A stretch of DNA of 64,000 bases from an uncultured Christensenella sp. (GCA_910586385.1 CAJUGX010000002.1:124001-188000), one strand, 5' to 3'; counted from the stretch's first letter, positions 1 to 8,878 are shown. Notes: generated by a model not told the origin, from the letters alone. Program-made: numbers and translations.

Positions 1-1608
1 AAACATGTCGTTGAATTTTCATCACAGAGAAAATACAGCGCAACAACACTCAGAAATGGAAAAACTTATTATATCGGAGCACCAAGCTTCATTGGTTGCA
101 AAATTTCCGAAGCACAAATAAAAACCATGAAATTATACATGGAGCAGGGCTTGCGTGTGATCGCTCTTGTTGAAGACAACCATGTTTACAACGAAAAGAG
201 CGCTGGAAAAGAGGGGAAAATCTTGGCATTCTTCGCTCTTGAAGACCACATAAGAAAAGATGCTATCGAGACAATCGGCTGGTTTAAGCAAAACAATGTC
301 GAAGTCAAAATCATTTCTGGTGATGACGCTCTCACTGTTTCAAAAATCGCAAAGCGTGTCGGAGTTGAAAACAGCGACAAATATATTTCTCTTGAAGGAA
401 TGAGTCTTCAAGAAGTCGCACAGATTGCAGACAAGTTTACCGTTTTCGGTCGTGTAACCCCTGAGCAAAAGCATACAATCGTAAAGACCTTGAAGACACA
501 AGGAAAAGTTGTTGCAATGACAGGTGATGGAGTAAACGACACCCTCGCCCTCAAAGAAGCAAACTGTTCAATCGCCATGGCAGACGGAAGTGAAGTCGCA
601 AGAAACATCTCTCACCTTGTGCTTATGGAAAGCAATTTCTCCGCCCTTCCATCCATCGTCAAGGAAGGCAGAAAAATTGTCAACAACGTCCAAAACTCAT
701 CTGTTTTGTACCTGATGAAAACACTGTTTACAATGATTTTGTGTATAACAACGCTCATTCTTCGAATTTCATATCCATTCACACCAAGTCAGATGCTTCT
801 GCTTGAAATGTTTGTGATTGGTCTCCCTTCATTTATGATGACGTTCCAACCAAACGACGAACTAATCAAGGGAAATTTCATCCCCCAAGTTATGAAAAAG
901 ACCATCCCTTGTGCAATGCTGATGTTTATAAACATCTTGACAATTGTCATAGTAAAAGAAAACACAACCATACTTTCTGGATCTGAGTACACAACTCTTG
1001 TGACTCTCCTTTTGACAATCATTGGGTTTGTCAACCTCGTGTCAATTTGCTGTCCTCTAAACTGGTATAGAGCATTCTGCTGCATCCTCCCTGGTGTACT
1101 TATCATTGCAGCAGTGATTGGACTTGGAAGTTTCTTCAAGCTGACCGATTTCACTCCTCCAGTCATAACACTTCTTTTGACAATGATTGCCTGCTCAGTG
1201 CTCATCTCAGTGATTGCTTACTTTGTTAAACGCTGGTTCTTAAAAAGAAGACAAGAGGCACTTGCAAACGGAACAAAAGAAAACAAGTTTATGGCAAAAA
1301 TCACAGACATGATTGTAAGATATGAGCAAGATGAATCCACAGAAGAAGTCATCTCAGATATTCAAAAATTGCAACCAATTGAAGACCCTCTCGCACAGCA
1401 GAAGCCAAGGCAGGAGGGCAAACAGACTCAAAAGTCAGTGGCAAAAAAGAAATCTGCATCCGTTGCAACAAAAAGCAGTTCGCCAGCAAAAAGTGTTGCA
1501 AAAAAGAGTGCAAAACCCGCATCTTCAAGCAAAAAATCGACTGCGTCTTCAAAAATTGCAACAAAAAACACTTCTTCAAAAAATAAAAACAATTTGATGA
1601 AAAAATAA
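1..1608 (+). CDS. Cation-transporting P-type ATPase, C-terminal part (5' end outside window)
   Basis: The frame is open from base 1, so the N-terminus and the phosphorylation site lie outside the window. The first residues resemble the nucleotide-binding domain (F-S-S-x-R-K-Y-S-A). The hinge motif TGDGVND is at about codon 174, followed by a block typical of CtpE-like bacterial P-type ATPases (I-A-M-A-D-G-S then a V-x-N-V-Q type segment). About six hydrophobic helices follow. The last 60 or so residues are an unusual tail made almost only of Lys, Ala, Ser and Thr, like a histone H1 tail. By family it pumps a cation, possibly calcium, across the membrane; the ion cannot be read from this part. 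It converges with recD2 through a shared terminator. Confidence 0.9.
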   Translation, partial: KHVVEFSSQRKYSATTLRNGKTYYIGAPSFIGCKISEAQIKTMKLYMEQGLRVIALVEDNHVYNEKSAGKEGKILAFFALEDHIRKDAIETIGWFKQNNVEVKIISGDDALTVSKIAKRVGVENSDKYISLEGMSLQEVAQIADKFTVFGRVTPEQKHTIVKTLKTQGKVVAMTGDGVNDTLALKEANCSIAMADGSEVARNISHLVLMESNFSALPSIVKEGRKIVNNVQNSSVLYLMKTLFTMILCITTLILRISYPFTPSQMLLLEMFVIGLPSFMMTFQPNDELIKGNFIPQVMKKTIPCAMLMFINILTIVIVKENTTILSGSEYTTLVTLLLTIIGFVNLVSICCPLNWYRAFCCILPGVLIIAAVIGLGSFFKLTDFTPPVITLLLTMIACSVLISVIAYFVKRWFLKRRQEALANGTKENKFMAKITDMIVRYEQDESTEEVISDIQKLQPIEDPLAQQKPRQEGKQTQKSVAKKKSASVATKSSSPAKSVAKKSAKPASSSKKSTASSKIATKNTSSKNKNNLMKK

Positions 1609-1609
1609 A

Positions 1610-1636
1610 AGAGTAGGAAAATCTACTCTTTTTTTA
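1610..1636. terminator. Bidirectional terminator between P-type ATPase and recD2
   Basis: AGAGTAG and CTACTCT form a 7-bp stem around GAAAAT, followed by a T run on plus. The A-rich left flank provides a U run for the minus strand. It sits exactly between the two converging stop codons. Confidence 0.85.
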
Positions 1637-3865
1637 TTCAAACATCGTTTTCATTTTCTCATTCGCATTTTCAAGAAGTCTCTTCAAAAGTGTAAATCTT
1701 GTCGCAGTATATTTGTTTGAAACCATCCTATGCAAGTATTGCTTTTCACCGACTATGACAACCATTTTCTTTGCACGAGTGACCGCAGTATAAATCAAAT
1801 TTCGTGTCAAGATTATGCTTGGCCCGGCGATTGCTGGGATGATGATTGTGTCAAATTCCGAGCCCTGACTTTTGTGAATTGTAATCGCATAAGAAAGCGA
1901 CAAATCAATAAGGTCTGGTCGTGTATAAAGACAAATTCTCCCATCTTCAAACTCGACAATCACCTCACTTGTCTGAGGGTCAACAGTTTGAATGATGCCG
2001 ATATCACCATTGAAAACCCCCTTGCCAGTCTCGTCTGCAAAAAGCCCTTTCTTCTTCCATTCAAGATCATAGTTGTTGCTCATCTGCATAACCTTGTCCC
2101 CCTCACGGAAAATTGTCCTTGCAAACTCAACTTGACGCCTATATTGGCTTTGCGGATTGATTTTTTCTTGCAAAACTTTGTTTAAGTTTTCAATTCCACA
2201 TACACCCGCCTTGAGTGGAGCAAGCACTTGAATTTGAGCAGGCTCAACTTTCAAAAACTTTGGCAATCTGCTTGTGACCAAATCCAAGATTGTGTTTTTG
2301 ATAATCTCTGGGTCATTCTTGCTCTCAAAGAAGAAATCCATGCTGCTGTTGTCGATGAGCGGCATTTTTCCCTCATTGATAAGGTGCGCGTTTGTTATGA
2401 TGAGACTCTTTTCTTCTTGACGATAAATCTTTGTCAACATGCAATAATTGACAACACCGCTCTGCAAAATGTCAGAAAGCACATTTCCTGCACCAACACT
2501 TGGCAACTGATCTTTGTCTCCAACGAGAATAAGTTTGCAGTCTCTTGGCAATGCTTTAAGAAGCGAGCACATAAGTGCCGCATCCACCATGGAAACCTCG
2601 TCCACAATGACGACGTCCGTTTTGAGTGGATTGCTCTCGTTGTGAATGAAGAAGCTTTGATCAGATTGAATGGCATTGACCTCAAGAAGTCTGTGGATTG
2701 TCTTTGCCTCTTTTCCAGTGCTGTCACTCATCCTCTTTGCAGCACGCCCTGTTGGAGCTGCGAGCGAAACCGTTTTTTGTTGATTTGACAAAATTTCCAA
2801 GATACACTTGATGATTGTCGTCTTTCCAGTACCAGGTCCACCAGTGATGACAAACACACCATTGTTTATTGCCCCAATGACAGCATTCTTCTGCTCCTCA
2901 TGGAAGGCGATGTCATTTTGTTTTTCAAACAACTCGATTTCTTTTGACACATCAAAAACTTCATTCTTTTGACAGTTTGCAAGCCAAACAAGTTTTTGGG
3001 CGATAGAATTTTCATAATAATAGTATTTCGACAGCATGACAATCTCAACATTGTCAACCCACTGAACAATCGCCGTTCTGTCAAGAGTGAGGCTGTCAAA
3101 CGCATCTTTGAACTTCTCCTCGTTTTCGTCTATCGGAAGCTCCAGAGCCTCTTCTGTCTGCTCCAAAAGCATATTCTTTGGCAAATATGTGTTTCCATTT
3201 TTCTCGCAAGAGGTTTTGAGTACATAGATAAGCCCAGCTCTGATTCTAAACAGGCTGTCTTTCGGAATCCCCGCATTTTGAGCAATTCTGTCTGCCGTGA
3301 GGAATCCAATGCCATCAATGTCCTCCACAAGTTTATATGGATTGTTTTTGACGATTTCTGTTGTCTTTTCTTTGTACACATTGTAAATCTTGAGGGCCAT
3401 GTTGGTGCTTATGTTGAAATTTTGCAAAAAGATAATCGTGTTTTGCACCTCACGATGTTCCTTAAAAGAAAACCCAATCTCTGTCGCTTTCTTCTCACTT
3501 ATGCCATTGATTTGGGCGAGTTTGTGCGGAGAATATTCCAAAACATCAAGAGTCTCTTGCCCAAACTGTTCAACAATCTTCTTCGCTGTGATTGGCCCAA
3601 CACCCTTGATGAGCCCACTTCCAAGATATTTCTCAATGCCTTCAAGCGATTTTGGCATAGAAATCTCATATGTCTCAAAGACATACTGCACGCCATACTT
3701 AGTTTTTTCAAATTTTCCATTCAGAGACACCAGAGAGCCGACCTGAATATCAATAAATTTCCCCACAACTGTCACAACACTGTCATCTTTTTCCAGTCTT
3801 GCCACTGTGTAGCCATTCTCTTCATTTCTATAAACTATATCTTCTATTGTCCCTGTCAACGCCAT
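1634..3865 (-). CDS. recD2: ATP-dependent DNA helicase RecD2 (YrrC family)
   Basis: The product is about 743 residues, the usual RecD2 length. An N-terminal OB-like region is followed by helix-hairpin-helix repeats, then a superfamily 1 helicase core with Walker A GGPGTGKTT near residue 340, Walker B VIVDEVSMVD, and the C-terminal motif region A-I-T-I-H-K-S-Q-G-S-E. RecD2 enzymes are 5'-3' helicases acting in DNA repair without RecBC. Two ATGs are possible (3871 and 3865). I chose 3865 because no Shine-Dalgarno is present and the promoter predicts transcription starting on that A. The gene is divergent from marR. Confidence 0.92.
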   Translation of the reverse strand: MALTGTIEDIVYRNEENGYTVARLEKDDSVVTVVGKFIDIQVGSLVSLNGKFEKTKYGVQYVFETYEISMPKSLEGIEKYLGSGLIKGVGPITAKKIVEQFGQETLDVLEYSPHKLAQINGISEKKATEIGFSFKEHREVQNTIIFLQNFNISTNMALKIYNVYKEKTTEIVKNNPYKLVEDIDGIGFLTADRIAQNAGIPKDSLFRIRAGLIYVLKTSCEKNGNTYLPKNMLLEQTEEALELPIDENEEKFKDAFDSLTLDRTAIVQWVDNVEIVMLSKYYYYENSIAQKLVWLANCQKNEVFDVSKEIELFEKQNDIAFHEEQKNAVIGAINNGVFVITGGPGTGKTTIIKCILEILSNQQKTVSLAAPTGRAAKRMSDSTGKEAKTIHRLLEVNAIQSDQSFFIHNESNPLKTDVVIVDEVSMVDAALMCSLLKALPRDCKLILVGDKDQLPSVGAGNVLSDILQSGVVNYCMLTKIYRQEEKSLIITNAHLINEGKMPLIDNSSMDFFFESKNDPEIIKNTILDLVTSRLPKFLKVEPAQIQVLAPLKAGVCGIENLNKVLQEKINPQSQYRRQVEFARTIFREGDKVMQMSNNYDLEWKKKGLFADETGKGVFNGDIGIIQTVDPQTSEVIVEFEDGRICLYTRPDLIDLSLSYAITIHKSQGSEFDTIIIPAIAGPSIILTRNLIYTAVTRAKKMVVIVGEKQYLHRMVSNKYTATRFTLLKRLLENANEKMKTMFE

Positions 3866-3900
3866 AGTCATATTTTAATAACTTTTTATCTAAAAAGCAA
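3865..3900 (-). promoter_or_regulatory. Leaderless promoter of recD2
   Basis: On the minus strand, TTGCTT (3895-3900), a 17-bp spacer and TAAAAT (3872-3877) are followed by 6 bases and then ATG at 3865. The predicted +1 coincides with the A of ATG. No ribosome site is seen upstream. Confidence 0.6.
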
Positions 3901-3909
3901 GCAAAATAC

Positions 3910-3945
3910 TTGCAAAAAAATATCACATTATCTATAATTATAGAT
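3910..3945 (+). promoter_or_regulatory. Leaderless promoter and likely operator of the marR gene
   Basis: TTGCAA (3910-3915), a 17-bp spacer and TATAAT (3933-3938) are followed by 7 bases and the ATG at 3946. A perfect 14-bp palindrome, TCTATAATTATAGA (3931-3944), covers the -10 box. Palindromes of this kind are typical MarR-family operators, so autoregulation is likely. Confidence 0.65.
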
Positions 3946-4329
3946 ATGAAAAACATCGAAAAACTGCTGGAAATCGAAGCACTAACTGAAAATCTTACGA
4001 AACATATTGCAAACAACAACTTGCTTAAGTTCAAAATGTTGTATTTTATCTCACAATATGAAAATCTTTCTGTCAGCATGATTATCGATAAATTGGGTCT
4101 AAAGAAGTCCAACTTTGCACTTATGGCAAAAGATTTGGAAGCACAAGGGCTTGCCACCTCAAGACAAGGTGAAATCGACAAACGATGTAGGATGATGTCA
4201 CTCACTGAGAAAGGAAAAGCAGAACTTGATGGATTCATCAAGGAGCTTGGCAGTCATTTTGAAGAAAGAAACACGGAAATCGAACACGCTTTGGATGTTC
4301 TTTCCATATATCTAAACAAGAAGATATAA
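3946..4329 (+). CDS. MarR-family transcriptional regulator
   Basis: 127 residues, a normal MarR length. Helices at the N-terminus are followed by a winged helix-turn-helix (V-S-M-I-I-D-K-L-G-L, then K-S-N-F-A-L-M-A-K-D-L-E) and the wing with D-K-R-C-R-M-M, which matches the family pattern D-R-R. A C-terminal dimerisation helix ends the protein. The ligand is unknown. A TTG at 3910 would extend the frame by 12 codons but is part of the -35 box, so ATG 3946 is preferred. cysS follows after 52 bases on the same strand, so the two may be cotranscribed. Confidence 0.85.
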   Translation: MKNIEKLLEIEALTENLTKHIANNNLLKFKMLYFISQYENLSVSMIIDKLGLKKSNFALMAKDLEAQGLATSRQGEIDKRCRMMSLTEKGKAELDGFIKELGSHFEERNTEIEHALDVLSIYLNKKI

Positions 4330-4381
4330 TCATACTGGAGGCATTCCCCTCTTCTTGCACCAACTCATATTGGAGGAAAAA

Positions 4382-5746
4382 ATGATAAAGTTTTTCAATT
4401 CACTTTCAAGGACAAAAGAAGAAGTCCCATTTCACGAAGGGAAAGTGATAAAGATGTACTCTTGCGGTCCAACCGTATATTATTATCCACATATCGGAAA
4501 TTTCAGAGCTTATCTTTTTATGGACAACATAAGAAGAGTCCTCAAATACAATGGTTTCACACTCGACGGCGTGATGAACATCACTGATGTCGGTCATCTC
4601 ACTTCTGATGCTGATGAAGGCGAAGACAAAATGCTTGTTGCAAGTCAAAGAGAACACAAGTCGCCTTGGGAAATCGCCAAATTTTATACTGACGTGTTTA
4701 TGAAGGATGCAAAACTTTTGAACATTGACCTTCCAGAACATGTCGTTCCAGCAACAAGTGTCATCAATGAAATGATATGCTTTGTTGACCACCTCATGGA
4801 TAAAGGTTACGCCTATGAGACCAGCAAAGGGATTTATTTTGATATCGCAAAATTTCCTGAATATGGTCGCTTGTCTGGTATGGACATAAACGAAAAGCTC
4901 GCTGGTGCAAGAATTGATGTAGACGAGGAGAAACACTCTCCATATGATTTCGTACTTTGGGTAAAAGCCCCAAAAGAACATATTATGCAATGGCAAAGTC
5001 CTTGGGGAATGGGATATCCTGGCTGGCATATTGAATGTTCGGTCATCGGCGACAAATTTTTGGGAGAGACAATTGACATCCACACTGGCGGTGTCGATCA
5101 CAAACCTGTTCACCACGAAAACGAAATCGCTCAAAGCAATTGTTATTATGACCACCAAGTTGTCAAGATGTGGATGCATTTGGAATTTTTGCAAGTTGAC
5201 GGCGGAAAGATGAGCAAGAGTCTTGGCAATCTCTACACCCTCGCCGACCTCAAAGAACGTGGATACGAACCAGAAGTTTTCAGATTCTTCTACTTTATGG
5301 CGCATTACTCAAAACAACAAAACTTCACTTTTGACGCACTTGATATGGCAAAGTCCACAATCAAAAATCTGAAAAGCATGGCAAAAGATCACAAAGCTGG
5401 CTCAGCCAAAGTTGACACATCAAAATATGAAAGAGAATTTTTGGAAAGCATCAATGATGACCTCAACATGCCAAGAGCAATCGCAACGACCCTCAAAATG
5501 CTGAAAGAAGAAAAGAGTCAAGATGTTTACGGCGCTCTTATGAAATTCAATCAAGTGCTTGGTCTCAACTTTGACGAAAACGAAACTGAAGAAGTTTCCC
5601 CAGAAGTGAAAGACCTGTGCGAAAAGCGTTGGCAAGCAAAAAAAGACAGGGACTTTGCCCTTGCAGACTCATTGCGAAATGAAATTTCAAACCTTGGTTA
5701 TGAAGTCAAAGACACAAGAGAAGGCTATCAAATCTTGAAAAAATAG
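4382..5746 (+). CDS. cysS: Cysteinyl-tRNA synthetase
   Basis: 454 residues, as expected for CysRS. Class I signature P-H-I-G-N near residue 37 and KMSKS near residue 275. The zinc-binding Cys of Y-S-C-G-P-T-V is present, with H-I-E-C-S further on. It charges tRNA-Cys with cysteine. The start is set by GGAGG at 4372-4376, 5 bases before ATG. A near copy of the same stretch (CATACTGGAGG at 4332) lies 34 bases upstream without a start codon. No T-box fits the 52-bp leader. In many Firmicutes cysS precedes mrnC-rlmB; here those genes are 29 kb away. Confidence 0.96.
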   Translation: MIKFFNSLSRTKEEVPFHEGKVIKMYSCGPTVYYYPHIGNFRAYLFMDNIRRVLKYNGFTLDGVMNITDVGHLTSDADEGEDKMLVASQREHKSPWEIAKFYTDVFMKDAKLLNIDLPEHVVPATSVINEMICFVDHLMDKGYAYETSKGIYFDIAKFPEYGRLSGMDINEKLAGARIDVDEEKHSPYDFVLWVKAPKEHIMQWQSPWGMGYPGWHIECSVIGDKFLGETIDIHTGGVDHKPVHHENEIAQSNCYYDHQVVKMWMHLEFLQVDGGKMSKSLGNLYTLADLKERGYEPEVFRFFYFMAHYSKQQNFTFDALDMAKSTIKNLKSMAKDHKAGSAKVDTSKYEREFLESINDDLNMPRAIATTLKMLKEEKSQDVYGALMKFNQVLGLNFDENETEEVSPEVKDLCEKRWQAKKDRDFALADSLRNEISNLGYEVKDTREGYQILKK

Positions 5747-5757
5747 GGAATGAAAAT

Positions 5758-6000
5758 ATGAATGAAGCTAAAAAATCAAAAATTCAAATTATTGGAGGAG
5801 CAGTTTGTGGAGCACTCATGATTGTAAGCGTTGCAATCTATCTTATCTTGGGCATCACAATAGGTTTCTGGCATCCAGGTTGGCTCATTCCAGCTTGCTC
5901 GGCACTTGCTTGCGGAGTTGTTGGAATCGTAACAGACACAATGACAAAACTCGACAATCTGAAAAAGCAAAAAGAAAAATCTGAAAAAGAAGAAAAATAG
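5758..6000 (+). CDS. Small two-helix membrane protein, unknown function
   Basis: 80 residues. A short charged N-terminus is followed by two hydrophobic segments (about residues 10-32 and 38-58), then a strongly charged Lys/Glu tail. Only 11 bases separate it from the cysS stop, and a terminator follows at once, so it is the last gene of the marR-cysS unit. The ribosome site is weak (GGGAATG). I recognise no family. Confidence 0.65.
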   Translation: MNEAKKSKIQIIGGAVCGALMIVSVAIYLILGITIGFWHPGWLIPACSALACGVVGIVTDTMTKLDNLKKQKEKSEKEEK

Positions 6001-6026
6001 AACAAGGCGCCCGCCTTGTTTTTCTA
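6001..6026 (+). terminator. Intrinsic terminator after the cysS unit
   Basis: AACAAGGCG pairs with CGCCTTGTT (6001-6020), followed by TTTCTATTTTTT. The hairpin begins directly after the stop codon. Confidence 0.85.
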
Positions 6027-6054
6027 TTTTTTACATCAAAATACTCTCTTTTTC

Positions 6055-6083
6055 TTTTGATTTTCAACAAATTTGTGTATAAT
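6055..6083 (+). promoter_or_regulatory. Promoter of the ABC transporter gene
   Basis: TTTTGA (6055-6060), 17-bp spacer, perfect TATAAT (6078-6083). A 37-bp leader with AAAGGA precedes ATG 6121. Confidence 0.6.
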
Positions 6084-6120
6084 GCTTTTGAAAAATATAT
6101 ATTCAACAAAAGGATTTTTT

Positions 6121-7797
6121 ATGAACTATTACATAAAAACAATGCGAGACTGGTGGAAACTTGCCAAACCAAGCAAGAAGTATTATTTTCTTATCTTCTT
6201 CCTTGTGGTGTTGACTCAAATTACATTGCTGATTGTCGCACCAATCTTCACCGCAAAAGTGACCGTTTCAATCACAAACAAGGCATATACGAGAGCGATA
6301 ATTTACCTTTGCGTTGGGTTTGCCATCCTGTTTGCAAGAAAGACATTCTGGCACTTTGAATATTTGTGTTATGCTCCACTGATCAAAAGCACCTACAACC
6401 GCCTCAACAACGAATTTGTAAACAAGGCACTTCGTGCAAGGTCTGCAAACTTCAAAACGACATCAAAAGAGCAAATCCTCAACATCCTTCACACAGACAA
6501 CTTCACTGTTGCGGAATTTGGTGAGAAGACTTCAATCGCTTTTGCAAGACTTTTGATTGTCATCGTAAACATCATTGTCATCTTCACAATCAACGTTTGG
6601 GCCGGACTCATCGTTGTCGTTGCCGACATCCTCGACTTCTTGATGCTCGCCTGGGCAAGCAACAGAAGACAAAAATGGCACGGACTCACAAGAAAATCAC
6701 ATGATGCTCAATATGAGAAGTTTAGCGAAATCTTTGACGCAAGAGAAGCAATCACCGACCTCGGCGTTGAAAAGAGAATCAAACAAGAATACAACGAGAT
6801 TCTCGACACATACATCAAGAGACTCCACAAACGTGACTTCTGGGATTCAATCTATGCAAACTATTACGCAGCATTCTATGAATTTTTGATTCTCGTAGCG
6901 ACAATCATCTCAGTTATTCTCGTCACGCATGGTCTTTCAATTGAGACTTATTTCGTAATTGTATCTTACATCTCAAATGGTATTTCCAACACCAAGGACT
7001 TGTTCTCCGTCATAAAAGAGTTTGACAATGTAAACACTGCTGCATCCCGTGTCAAGACGGTGCTCAACTTCACAGAACGAGAAGAGGTGGAAATCGGCAA
7101 AAACTCACTCACTGACATCATTGGAAATCTCTGCTTCACTGGCGTTTCTTACAACAAAGACGATGAGGGCAACCCAAGCCTCAAAAACTTTGACATTTTG
7201 TTCAACGAAAACCAAACCTGTCTCATTCTTGGATCAAGAAGTTGTGGCAAGCGTACAATCTTCAATATGCTCAGGCGTGCGATTGAGCCAGACGAAGGAC
7301 AAATCACCCTCAGCGGCGTAAATCTCTATGATTTCACAACAAAGAGTTATCTTGAAAACTTCAGTTATGTGACCACTCACCCGACATTTTTCAAGGGCTC
7401 AATCATGAAAAATTTGCAACTGAAAGAGAAAAACAAAAACATCATCTATCAGACTTGCAAAGAGCTCGGCATCTACACCTACATCATGGGTCTTCCAAAG
7501 AAGTTCAACACAGACATCTCCACTCTCCCATATGACAAACTTTACATCATTGGACTTGCCCGTGCAATCTTGACAGGAAGCCAAGTTTTGGCAATTTACG
7601 AATTCCCTGATTCTCTCACCGAAAAAGAAAAGAAAAAAGTAAAACAAATTCTTCAGGCAATGCAAGGGACAAGAACAATCCTCATTTTCAGTGCCAAGGA
7701 TTATTGCCAAGACATCTCTGACAAAATCATCACAATCGAAAGAGGAGAAATCAGCGACATTTCTTACACAGACAACAACAAAGCAGACATCATCTAG
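6121..7797 (+). CDS. ABC exporter half-transporter with degenerate ATPase motifs
   Basis: 558 residues: an N-terminal membrane domain with about six helices (roughly residues 20-310), then a nucleotide-binding domain. The layout is that of a half-size ABC exporter, but every catalytic motif is altered. The Walker A position reads G-S-R-S-C-G-K-R-T (a Gly lost and the Mg-binding Ser/Thr replaced by Arg). The LSGGQ signature position reads L-P-Y-D-K. The Walker B Asp is Tyr (L-A-I-Y-E-F-P). The switch His is replaced (I-F-S-A-K-D). It may be the inactive half of a heterodimer, yet no partner lies nearby and the gene has its own promoter and terminator. Start chosen from AAAGGA before ATG 6121. 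Confidence 0.85.
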   Translation: MNYYIKTMRDWWKLAKPSKKYYFLIFFLVVLTQITLLIVAPIFTAKVTVSITNKAYTRAIIYLCVGFAILFARKTFWHFEYLCYAPLIKSTYNRLNNEFVNKALRARSANFKTTSKEQILNILHTDNFTVAEFGEKTSIAFARLLIVIVNIIVIFTINVWAGLIVVVADILDFLMLAWASNRRQKWHGLTRKSHDAQYEKFSEIFDAREAITDLGVEKRIKQEYNEILDTYIKRLHKRDFWDSIYANYYAAFYEFLILVATIISVILVTHGLSIETYFVIVSYISNGISNTKDLFSVIKEFDNVNTAASRVKTVLNFTEREEVEIGKNSLTDIIGNLCFTGVSYNKDDEGNPSLKNFDILFNENQTCLILGSRSCGKRTIFNMLRRAIEPDEGQITLSGVNLYDFTTKSYLENFSYVTTHPTFFKGSIMKNLQLKEKNKNIIYQTCKELGIYTYIMGLPKKFNTDISTLPYDKLYIIGLARAILTGSQVLAIYEFPDSLTEKEKKKVKQILQAMQGTRTILIFSAKDYCQDISDKIITIERGEISDISYTDNNKADII

Positions 7798-7812
7798 ATG
7801 TCTGCTTTTTCT
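7781..7812. terminator. Bidirectional terminator overlapping two stop codons
   Basis: A perfect 11-bp stem, AAGCAGACATC (7781-7791) with GATGTCTGCTT (7797-7807), loop ATCTA, then a T run. It overlaps the ends of both the ABC gene and comF. Confidence 0.85.
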
Positions 7813-8558
7813 TTCAACTTGTTTCTGGCAATCGCCGCCACATAAACATTTTTCACTTTCTTTTCACAAAGCCCGGCCGCAGCCTCAATCGTTGCACCAG
7901 TTGTGATTATGTCATCAACAATCAAAACATTGTCATCTTTTCGAAGGTCAACATCAAGCAACTTGTACATCCCAATCATGTTTTCATGTCTTTCTTTGAA
8001 AGAAGAAAACTTTTGAGTCTTGCCGTCTTTGACTTTCTCGAAAAACTTTTCCACTCTCAAATCCAAAAGCTTTGCAATCTCCCTTGCAAGAAGTTCGGCT
8101 TGGTCAAAACCACGCTTGCGCTTCTTCTTTGCTGACAGCGGGACATAAGTGATGCGACCCACTTCAATCCCCTCTTTCTTGATCTCCTCAACAACAAACT
8201 TTGCAAACACTTTGGCAAGGTATCTCTTGTCAGAGTCTTTGAAACCAAGGATTGCCTTTCTCACCTTGCCATCATAAACAAAAGGACAAATCGCTTTCTT
8301 AAACTTTCTTCCATGCTTTTGACAAACATCACAGACCACCGCCTCGTTGTCAATCGGCTCACTGCAAATCAAACAACGATTGCCGTTGTTGAAGGAGACG
8401 ACCTTTTCACACTCTTCACAAAATGGGTGATTTTCAAAATCTGGGACATCTCTGTCACAGAATGCACACTTCATGTCAGACGGAAACAAGGTTTTGTCCA
8501 AAAACCCGCCTACCTTTTTGAATGCCTTACGCATTTTTTCAGTAAAATCTTTTTTCAT
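7794..8558 (-). CDS. comF: ComF-like phosphoribosyltransferase-fold protein
   Basis: 254 residues. The N-terminal part carries four CxxC pairs (C-A-F-C, C-E-E-C, C-L-I-C, C-D-V-C), the ComFC zinc finger. The C-terminal domain has the PRPP-binding loop VLIVDDIITTGAT. ComFC proteins support natural DNA uptake in competent bacteria, but homologues are also widespread elsewhere. The ribosome site GGAAGAG precedes ATG. It lies 8 bases after the small XRE regulator, so the two are one operon. Confidence 0.9.
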   Translation of the reverse strand: MKKDFTEKMRKAFKKVGGFLDKTLFPSDMKCAFCDRDVPDFENHPFCEECEKVVSFNNGNRCLICSEPIDNEAVVCDVCQKHGRKFKKAICPFVYDGKVRKAILGFKDSDKRYLAKVFAKFVVEEIKKEGIEVGRITYVPLSAKKKRKRGFDQAELLAREIAKLLDLRVEKFFEKVKDGKTQKFSSFKERHENMIGMYKLLDVDLRKDDNVLIVDDIITTGATIEAAAGLCEKKVKNVYVAAIARNKLKEKADI

Positions 8559-8565
8559 CTCTTCC

Positions 8566-8778
8566 TTATTTCAATCCTAAGATTTCATCACCAGAGATGT
8601 CAAGTGCCTTGCAAATCATCCTACAAGTCAAATAACTAGGATTACTTTTTCCGCTCAACCACTCAGAGACTTGACTTTGCTTTACACCAATAAGGTCAGC
8701 AACCTGAGTTTGATTGAGATTTCTATCAATCATTATATCTCTAAGAATATCCTTAAATTCCATTTCCGTTTTCATCAT
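8566..8778 (-). CDS. Small XRE-family DNA-binding protein
   Basis: 70 residues, essentially one helix-turn-helix domain (N-Q-T-Q-V-A-D-L-I-G-V, then Q-S-Q-V-S-E-W-L-S-G-K). No other domain. No Shine-Dalgarno is present. ATG 8778 is 6 bases after TATAAT, so a leaderless mRNA is predicted; an ATG at 8763 is a less likely alternative. It is cotranscribed with comF and may control that operon. Confidence 0.85.
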   Translation of the reverse strand: MMKTEMEFKDILRDIMIDRNLNQTQVADLIGVKQSQVSEWLSGKSNPSYLTCRMICKALDISGDEILGLK

Positions 8779-8784
8779 AAATAA

Positions 8785-8827
8785 ATTATATAGAATTTTC
8801 TATTCTTATACTTGAATTATCCTAATT
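8785..8827 (-). promoter_or_regulatory. Leaderless promoter of xre-comF with two inverted repeats
   Basis: Minus-strand TATAAT at 8785-8790, 6 bases before ATG. No clear -35 is seen. The spacer holds the inverted repeat TAGAATTTTCTA (8791-8802), and AATTATCCTAATT (8815-8827) is a second one. Both are candidate operator sites for the XRE protein. Confidence 0.5.
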
Positions 8828-8878
8828 TCTATACTATGACACAATACACCAAAAAATAAAATTATTTTCAAAAAATGC

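Noticed and set aside
2969..3937. Antisense open frame of over 300 codons across recD2
   Set aside because: It mirrors the conserved helicase gene, has no ribosome site and no protein-like composition.
4330..4381. T-box or other riboswitch before cysS
   Set aside because: The leader is only 52 bases and no specifier or antiterminator structure fits.
4406..5305. Antisense open frame of about 300 codons across cysS
   Set aside because: A shadow of the conserved synthetase frame; its codon bias and composition are not protein-like.
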